Source: Clostridiales bacterium
GTDB taxonomy: Bacteria > Bacillota > Clostridia > Caldicoprobacterales > UBA3941
NCBI GenBank assembly: GCA_012522165.1
Contig: JAAYKZ010000238.1
Location: 1-10,658 of the forward strand
Length of the DNA stretch: 10,658 bases
Direction: 5' to 3'
Shown in pieces: positions 5,647-10,658 of this stretch. The notes below the pieces were generated by a model that did not search any database, was not told the origin of the DNA, and saw nothing but the letters and a program-made list of their open reading frames with translations. Positions within the stretch are counted from its first letter, which is position 1, and each line of letters starts with the position of its first letter. Position numbers and translations under genes: made by a program.

Positions 5647-6516
5647 ATGCCACTTGTTAATCCAATAAAGATGTTAAAAAATGCACAAAGGGAAGGATAT
5701 GCCATTGCAGCATTTAACATACATAATTTAGAGACCATTCAAGCCGTGGTGGAGGCAGCCTGGGAGGAACAATCTCCTCTAATTATACAAACTACACCCG
5801 GCACATTAAAACACACAGGAATACCTTATGTAGTTGCCTGTGTTAAGACAGCAGCAGAGCTTTATGACATCCCCATCGCACTGCACCTTGACCACTGTGA
5901 ATCCTTTGAAACAATCATGCAGTGTATTCGTGCAGGTTATACATCAGTTATGATAGACAGTTCCAAGCTCCCATACCATGAAAATGTAGCTACAGTTAAG
6001 AGGGTAGTGGATATTGCAAAGCTTGTTGGTGTAGCAGTGGAGGGAGAGATTGGTAGAATTGGTGGAACGGAAGATGATATAACTGTAGATGAAAGAGATG
6101 CTGCACTTACCATACCTGAAGAGGCACAGGATTTTGCCCAAGTTACAGGGGTGGATTCTTTGGCTATTGCCATTGGTACAGCACATGGTCTTTACAAAGG
6201 GGAGCCCAAATTAGATTTTGACAGATTATCTGCTATTAGAGAAAAAGTAAAGATTCCTTTGGTACTTCACGGTGGTTCAGGAGTTAGTGATAAGGATATA
6301 AAAGAAACTATAAGTAGAGGTATATGTAAGGTTAATATTGCTACCGAGCTTAAAGTACCTATGGCGCAGGCCATTCAGGATGTATTTACAGCAAATCCAA
6401 AAGAAAATGATCCGAGAGAGTATATGGGCAAAGCTAAAGAGGCTGTAAAAAAGGTAGCACGTAATAAAATTCAACTTTGTGGCTCAAGTGGTAGGGCCTG
6501 GGATGGCATAAGATAA
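5647..6516 (+). CDS. Class II ketose-phosphate aldolase, GatY/KbaY-type
   Basis: Zinc-dependent reversible aldol cleavage of a ketose phosphate to DHAP and an aldehyde; cytoplasmic. The active-site residues match tagatose-bisphosphate aldolases GatY/KbaY in kind and position: D82 and H83 (LHLDHCE), H180 (GTAHGLYKG), H208 (VLHGGSGV) and N230 (KVNIATELK); EGEIGRIGG lies at 132-140. At 289 residues the length is normal for the family. The start is ATG with AGGAGGA (5634-5640) about 6 nt upstream. The GatD-like dehydrogenase gene nearby recalls galactitol operons, but FucU and the fucosidase point to a fucose-derived ketose-1-phosphate, giving DHAP plus L-lactaldehyde; this is inference. It could instead be a general fructose- or tagatose-bisphosphate aldolase. 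FucA-type (RhaD/AraD family) aldolases belong to a different superfamily and are not seen here. Confidence 0.9.
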   Translation: MPLVNPIKMLKNAQREGYAIAAFNIHNLETIQAVVEAAWEEQSPLIIQTTPGTLKHTGIPYVVACVKTAAELYDIPIALHLDHCESFETIMQCIRAGYTSVMIDSSKLPYHENVATVKRVVDIAKLVGVAVEGEIGRIGGTEDDITVDERDAALTIPEEAQDFAQVTGVDSLAIAIGTAHGLYKGEPKLDFDRLSAIREKVKIPLVLHGGSGVSDKDIKETISRGICKVNIATELKVPMAQAIQDVFTANPKENDPREYMGKAKEAVKKVARNKIQLCGSSGRAWDGIR

Positions 6517-6569
6517 AATATAGGGACGATTAAGAGGAAAGGAGTTTGGATACAGTGGAAGGCAAGAAA

Positions 6570-8816
6570 ATGAAAAATACCAGGTTGTGGTATAAAAGCC
6601 CGGCATCAGATTGGAATGAAGCCTTGCCCATCGGTAATGGAAGATTAGGCGGAATGGTTTTTGGTACTGTAAAAAGAGAGCATGTTCAACTAAACGAAGA
6701 TAGCATTTGGTATGGAGGACCAGTTGACAGGAATAATCCCGATGCCTTACGTTATTTACCCAAAATTCGTGAACTGTTATTTAAAGGAGAAATAAAAAAG
6801 GCTGAGCAGCTTGCTGCCATGGCCTTGTCTGGGACACCGGAGGGTCAGAGGCACTATCAACCTTTAGGGGACCTATTCTTAAATTTTGACCATGATGAAA
6901 ATAGAGCAGAGGGTTATTGTCGGGAGTTGGATATTAACCAAAGTATAGCCAGAGTAAGCTATTTCCATGATGGGGTTAAATACACCAGAGAATATTTTGC
7001 AAGTGCGGTAGATCAAGTAATTGTTATTAGGCTTGCAGCAGACAAGCCAGGTAGTATATCATTTAATGCCCAGCTTAGAAGAGGAAAATACATAGAAAAA
7101 ATTGAGAAGATATCTGATGACGCCATTATGCTTCAGGGTAATTCCGGCGGGCAAGAAGGAATTGACTTTTGCACCATAGTACGTGCCGTGGCCAAAGGAG
7201 GGCATGTTTATACTATTGGTGAAAATCTTATAGTAGAAGATGCAGATGACGTTGTTCTTTTTGTTTCAGCTGCAACTTCATTTAGACATGAAAACTATTT
7301 TGATGTATGTAAAAAATATATAGACCATGCTGCAGGAAAAAATTATGAGGATCTTTTCCAAGATCATGTAAAGGATTATCAGGGGCTTTTTTGTCGTGTG
7401 GAGTTAGATCTTCAAAATCCCAATAATGAGGAGGAGCTGGAGTCTCTTGCTACAGATGAGAGGCTTAAGAGACTCAAGGATGGAAAAGAGGATTTAGGCC
7501 TTATTTGCCTGTATTTCCAATTTGGACGTTATCTTCTAGTATCCAGCAGTCGACCGGGAACACTACCAGCTAATCTTCAAGGTATATGGAATAAAGATAT
7601 GCTACCTCCCTGGGATAGCAAATACACAATAAATATTAATGCCCAGATGAACTATTGGCCTGCAGAAGTGTGCAATTTGTCGGAATGCCATGAACCTTTA
7701 TTTGATTTGATTGAAAGAATGAGGGAACCGGGACGCCGTACTGCTAGAGTAATGTATGGATGCAGAGGTTTTACTGCCCACCATAATACAGATATCTATG
7801 GTGATACAGCACCTCAGGATATTTATATTCCAGCTACCTATTGGCCCATGGGAGCAGCCTGGCTGTGCTTACACCTGTGGGATCACTATGAATTCACTCA
7901 GGATGTTGAGTTTCTAAGAGAAAAATATCCCGTTATGAGAGAGGCAGCAGAATTCTTCTTGGATTTCTTGGTAGAGGATTCAAAAGGACGTCTGGTGACT
8001 TGTCCATCGGTATCTCCAGAGAATACTTATAGGTTAGAAAATGGTGAAGAAGGGGCTCTGTGCATTGGACCTTCTATGGACAGTCAAATAATCTATGCTC
8101 TCTATACTCGTTGCATTGAGGCGGCAAAAATTCTGGAAATAGATGATGAATATACTGAGAAGTTTCAAGAAGTAATAGAGAGGCTTCCAAAACCTGAGAT
8201 TGGGAAATATGGACAGATACAGGAATGGGCAGAGGACTATGAGGAAGTAGAGCCTGGACATAGACATATATCTCATCTCTTTGCACTGCATCCTGGCAAT
8301 CAGATCAGCGTTCGCAAAACACCGGAGCTGGCCCAAGGGGCTAGAAAGACTTTGGAAAGAAGATTAAAATATGGCGGAGGTCATACAGGTTGGAGCAGGG
8401 CTTGGATAATTAACATGTGGGCTAGATTGGAAGATGGAGAAAATGCTTATGAAAATCTCCTTGGCTTACTTGCTAAATCAACCTTGCCTAATTTATTCGA
8501 CAATCATCCACCCTTCCAGATTGATGGAAATTTTGGTGGAACTGCCGGAATTGTTGAAATGCTGGTACACAGCCATGAAGGAGAAATTAATTTACTGCCA
8601 GCCTTGCCCAAAGCTTGGCCTAACGGAATGATAAAAGGAATAAGAGCAAGGGGAGGCATTGAATTGGACATTGAATGGAAGCAGGGAGAATTGTCTAAAG
8701 TAGTTTTGAAAGCCAAAAATCCGGGGGTCTATGCTGTAAGATACGGGGACAAAACTGCTAATATTGATATAGAAAACAAGGTGGTTCTTGATAAAAACCT
8801 TACTTCTATAGGGTAA
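6570..8816 (+). CDS. GH95 alpha-L-fucosidase (possibly alpha-L-galactosidase), cytoplasmic
   Basis: Inverting glycoside hydrolase that releases L-fucose from alpha-1,2-linked ends, as on fucosylated xyloglucan or host glycans. The N-terminus LWYKSPASDWNEALPIGNGRLGGMVFG is the GH95 signature for a beta-sandwich domain leading to an (alpha/alpha)6 barrel. Numbered from ATG 6570 (748 aa), N355 and N357 in TININAQMNYWPAE, E484 in SVSPENTY (general acid) and D652 in QIDGNFGGTAGIVEM match the catalytic set described for the bifidobacterial AfcA enzyme. There is no signal peptide or membrane segment, so it should act inside the cell on imported oligosaccharides. ATG 6570 is preferred: it has GGAAGG (6557-6562) 7 nt upstream and gives the usual start. 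A longer form from TTG 6546 is possible, but AAAGGAG (6538-6544) is too close to that codon. Some GH95 enzymes prefer L-galactosides, which sequence reading cannot exclude. Confidence 0.93.
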   Translation: MKNTRLWYKSPASDWNEALPIGNGRLGGMVFGTVKREHVQLNEDSIWYGGPVDRNNPDALRYLPKIRELLFKGEIKKAEQLAAMALSGTPEGQRHYQPLGDLFLNFDHDENRAEGYCRELDINQSIARVSYFHDGVKYTREYFASAVDQVIVIRLAADKPGSISFNAQLRRGKYIEKIEKISDDAIMLQGNSGGQEGIDFCTIVRAVAKGGHVYTIGENLIVEDADDVVLFVSAATSFRHENYFDVCKKYIDHAAGKNYEDLFQDHVKDYQGLFCRVELDLQNPNNEEELESLATDERLKRLKDGKEDLGLICLYFQFGRYLLVSSSRPGTLPANLQGIWNKDMLPPWDSKYTININAQMNYWPAEVCNLSECHEPLFDLIERMREPGRRTARVMYGCRGFTAHHNTDIYGDTAPQDIYIPATYWPMGAAWLCLHLWDHYEFTQDVEFLREKYPVMREAAEFFLDFLVEDSKGRLVTCPSVSPENTYRLENGEEGALCIGPSMDSQIIYALYTRCIEAAKILEIDDEYTEKFQEVIERLPKPEIGKYGQIQEWAEDYEEVEPGHRHISHLFALHPGNQISVRKTPELAQGARKTLERRLKYGGGHTGWSRAWIINMWARLEDGENAYENLLGLLAKSTLPNLFDNHPPFQIDGNFGGTAGIVEMLVHSHEGEINLLPALPKAWPNGMIKGIRARGGIELDIEWKQGELSKVVLKAKNPGVYAVRYGDKTANIDIENKVVLDKNLTSIG

Positions 8817-8846
8817 ATCATTGAAAGGTTTCCAGGGGGTGTAATT

Positions 8847-10658
8847 ATGAGAATATGTAATTATGAAAAACATAAGGATCACTTATTGCTAAAAACTGGA
8901 AAGGGCAAAATTAAACTTGAACCCTTTACAGATAGCATTGTTCGAATAGTATATACTTTGGAAGATGATTTTAGCCCAAAGGACAGTTTGATAGTTAGAA
9001 GGGATGCAAAGAAAGAGTTAGCTTATGATGTAATGGAATCAGAAGATGAGATAAAGTTCTACACCAAGAATTTACAAATTGTAATCAATAAAGAAACAGG
9101 TGCCTTTATCTACATGGATAGGAATGGCCAAATACTAGTAAAGGAGCCAGAACATGGAGGCAAGCTCCTGGATCCTATAGATGTAGAGAAAACTGTATTT
9201 GAGCAAGATGTCCAAATAAAAACTGAACAAAGTGCAGATGGCTTGAGAGCCAGCAGCCAAAGTTATACAAAAAAGATAGATCGTAGAGCCTATCATACAA
9301 AGCTATCATTTGAATGGGATGAAGGAGAAGCTCTATATGGTCTAGGTTCTCATGAAGAAGGGATTATGAATTTAAGAGGTCAGCACCGATATCTTTATCA
9401 GCAAAACATGAAGGCTGTAGTACCCATGTTGGTTTCCACCAAAGGATATGGATTACTGATAGATAGTTATTCCCTTATGATCTTTCGTGATGATATATAT
9501 GGTTCCTATATATGGACAGATGTGGATGATGAGATGGACTTTTATTTCATATATGGGCCTTCATTTGATGACATCGTCAAAAATTACAGACATCTTACCG
9601 GGAAAACTCCTATGCTGCCTAAATGGGCTTTTGGATATATACAATCTAAGGAACGATATAAAAGCCAGCAAGAGCTCATAGAAGTAGTAAAGGAATATAG
9701 AAAGCGCCAGATCCCTCTGGATGTAATAGTGTTGGACTGGATGTCATGGTCAGGAGATCTTTGGGGTGAAAAAATCCTTGATAAGGAAAGATTTCCTGAC
9801 CCTGAGGGAATGATGGATGAGCTTCATTCTATGAATGCACGCTTGATGGTATCCATATGGCCCATTATGAATGCTGGTGGGCAAAACCATAAGGAGATGA
9901 AAGAAAGGGGCTTTCTATTAGGGAATCAGGCTACATACAACGCTTTTGAAGAAAAGGCCAGGGAATTATATTGGAATCAGGCTAATAGGGGATTATTCTC
10001 AAAAGGTATTGATGCTTGGTGGTGTGATTGTACTGAACCCTTTGAAGCCGACTGGAAAGGAGCAGTAAAGCCTGAACCTGAGGAAAGGTTGATGATTAAT
10101 ACCGAGGAAGCCAAAAAATATCTGGATCCGGAATATATAAACGCATACTCCTTATTGCATTCCAAAGGCATTTATGAAGGACAAAGAAAGACTACAGAAG
10201 AAAAAAGAGTTATAAATCTAACCCGCTCAGCCTATGCAGGACAGCATCGATACGGGACCATAACATGGTCGGGAGATATTACTGCCAAATGGGACACTTT
10301 GCAAAAGCAGATCCCTGAAGGTCTAAATTTTTGTGTAACTGGTGAGCCCTACTGGACAAATGATATAGGAGCATTTTTTACAAAGAACAAGCCAGATCTA
10401 TGGTTTTGGGACGGGGATTTTGATGAGGGCTGTAATGATTTAGGCTATAGGGAGCTATATGTTAGATGGTTTCAATATGCTACCTTTTTACCCATATTCC
10501 GCTCCCATGGAACTGACACCCCAAGAGAGGTGTGGAGGTTTGGAGAACCAGGTTCAATATTTTATGATACTCTGCTTCGCTTTTTAAAACTGCGCTACAG
10601 ATTGATGCCCTATATTTATTCTGTAGCAGGAATGGTTAGTCATAAGGATTATACTATG
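8847..10658 (+). CDS. GH31 alpha-glycosidase, probable alpha-xylosidase, cut by window end
   Basis: Retaining glycoside hydrolase, likely removing alpha-1,6-xylose from the non-reducing end of xyloglucan oligosaccharides. The frame is open for 604 codons with no stop before the window end, so the C-terminus is missing. An N-terminal beta-sandwich (about 1-230) contains LYGLGSHEEG. The barrel then starts near LPKWAFGYIQSKERYKSQQEL. The nucleophile is D394 in DAWWCDCTEP and the acid/base is D477 in TWSGDIT; GEPYWTNDIGAFF and FLPIFRSHGTDTPREVW are standard GH31 motifs. The WWCDCTEPFEADWKG segment resembles bacterial alpha-xylosidases more than maltases, but specificity is not proven. There is no signal peptide. 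The start is ATG with AGGGGGTG (8834-8841) 5 nt upstream, 30 bp after the fucosidase stop, suggesting one transcript and sequential removal of fucose then xylose. Confidence 0.9.
   Translation, partial: MRICNYEKHKDHLLLKTGKGKIKLEPFTDSIVRIVYTLEDDFSPKDSLIVRRDAKKELAYDVMESEDEIKFYTKNLQIVINKETGAFIYMDRNGQILVKEPEHGGKLLDPIDVEKTVFEQDVQIKTEQSADGLRASSQSYTKKIDRRAYHTKLSFEWDEGEALYGLGSHEEGIMNLRGQHRYLYQQNMKAVVPMLVSTKGYGLLIDSYSLMIFRDDIYGSYIWTDVDDEMDFYFIYGPSFDDIVKNYRHLTGKTPMLPKWAFGYIQSKERYKSQQELIEVVKEYRKRQIPLDVIVLDWMSWSGDLWGEKILDKERFPDPEGMMDELHSMNARLMVSIWPIMNAGGQNHKEMKERGFLLGNQATYNAFEEKARELYWNQANRGLFSKGIDAWWCDCTEPFEADWKGAVKPEPEERLMINTEEAKKYLDPEYINAYSLLHSKGIYEGQRKTTEEKRVINLTRSAYAGQHRYGTITWSGDITAKWDTLQKQIPEGLNFCVTGEPYWTNDIGAFFTKNKPDLWFWDGDFDEGCNDLGYRELYVRWFQYATFLPIFRSHGTDTPREVWRFGEPGSIFYDTLLRFLKLRYRLMPYIYSVAGMVSHKDYTM

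Noticed and set aside
8034..8336. 100-codon open frame on the - strand inside the fucosidase gene
   Set aside because: It is antisense to conserved GH95 sequence and shows no family features; a by-product of codon composition.

Overview
The window looks like a carbohydrate-use locus from a low-to-moderate GC Gram-positive anaerobe, most likely a member of the Clostridia. Supporting signs are AT-leaning codon choice, strong AGGAGG-type ribosome binding sites, use of TTG starts, a sigma-A promoter with an extended -10, and protein families typical of plant-polysaccharide-degrading Firmicutes. All eight genes lie on the + strand. I cannot name the species.

Layout: (1) positions 1-68 hold a promoter and a candidate operator; (2) a LacI-family regulator (69-1091) whose stop codon lies in a long hairpin; (3) a second, inverted copy of the operator (1126-1140); (4) a GatD-like zinc dehydrogenase (1162-2202) and an FGGY sugar kinase (2204-3760), one base apart; (5) a short gap, then an L-fucose mutarotase (FucU, 3877-4326) and an aldo/keto reductase (4354-5391); (6) a 255-bp gap with a 16-bp hairpin, a 20-nt direct repeat and six 14-bp tandem repeats; (7) a GatY/KbaY-type class II aldolase (5647-6516); (8) a GH95 alpha-L-fucosidase (6570-8816) and a GH31 alpha-glycosidase, probably an alpha-xylosidase, cut off by the window end (8847-10658).

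How the genes may work together: the two glycosidases lack signal peptides, so they probably trim imported fucosylated xyloglucan oligosaccharides in the cytoplasm, releasing L-fucose and D-xylose. No sugar isomerase, FucK-type kinase or FucA-type aldolase is visible here. The enzymes present instead fit an isomerase-free route: aldose to alditol (aldo/keto reductase), alditol to 2-ketose (dehydrogenase), ketose phosphate (FGGY kinase), then cleavage to DHAP and lactaldehyde (class II aldolase), with FucU supplying the anomer. Cofactor-site residues suggest both redox enzymes use NAD(H), which would make the route redox-neutral. This pathway is an inference and the most interesting idea in the window; xylose via xylitol is the main alternative substrate.

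Other oddities: the lacI-type gene and fucU both seem to lack a normal start codon where the Shine-Dalgarno and the family N-terminus predict one (ATA and AAG/ATA), and the kinase 3' end carries a perfect 19-bp tandem duplication that shifts the frame of its last codons.
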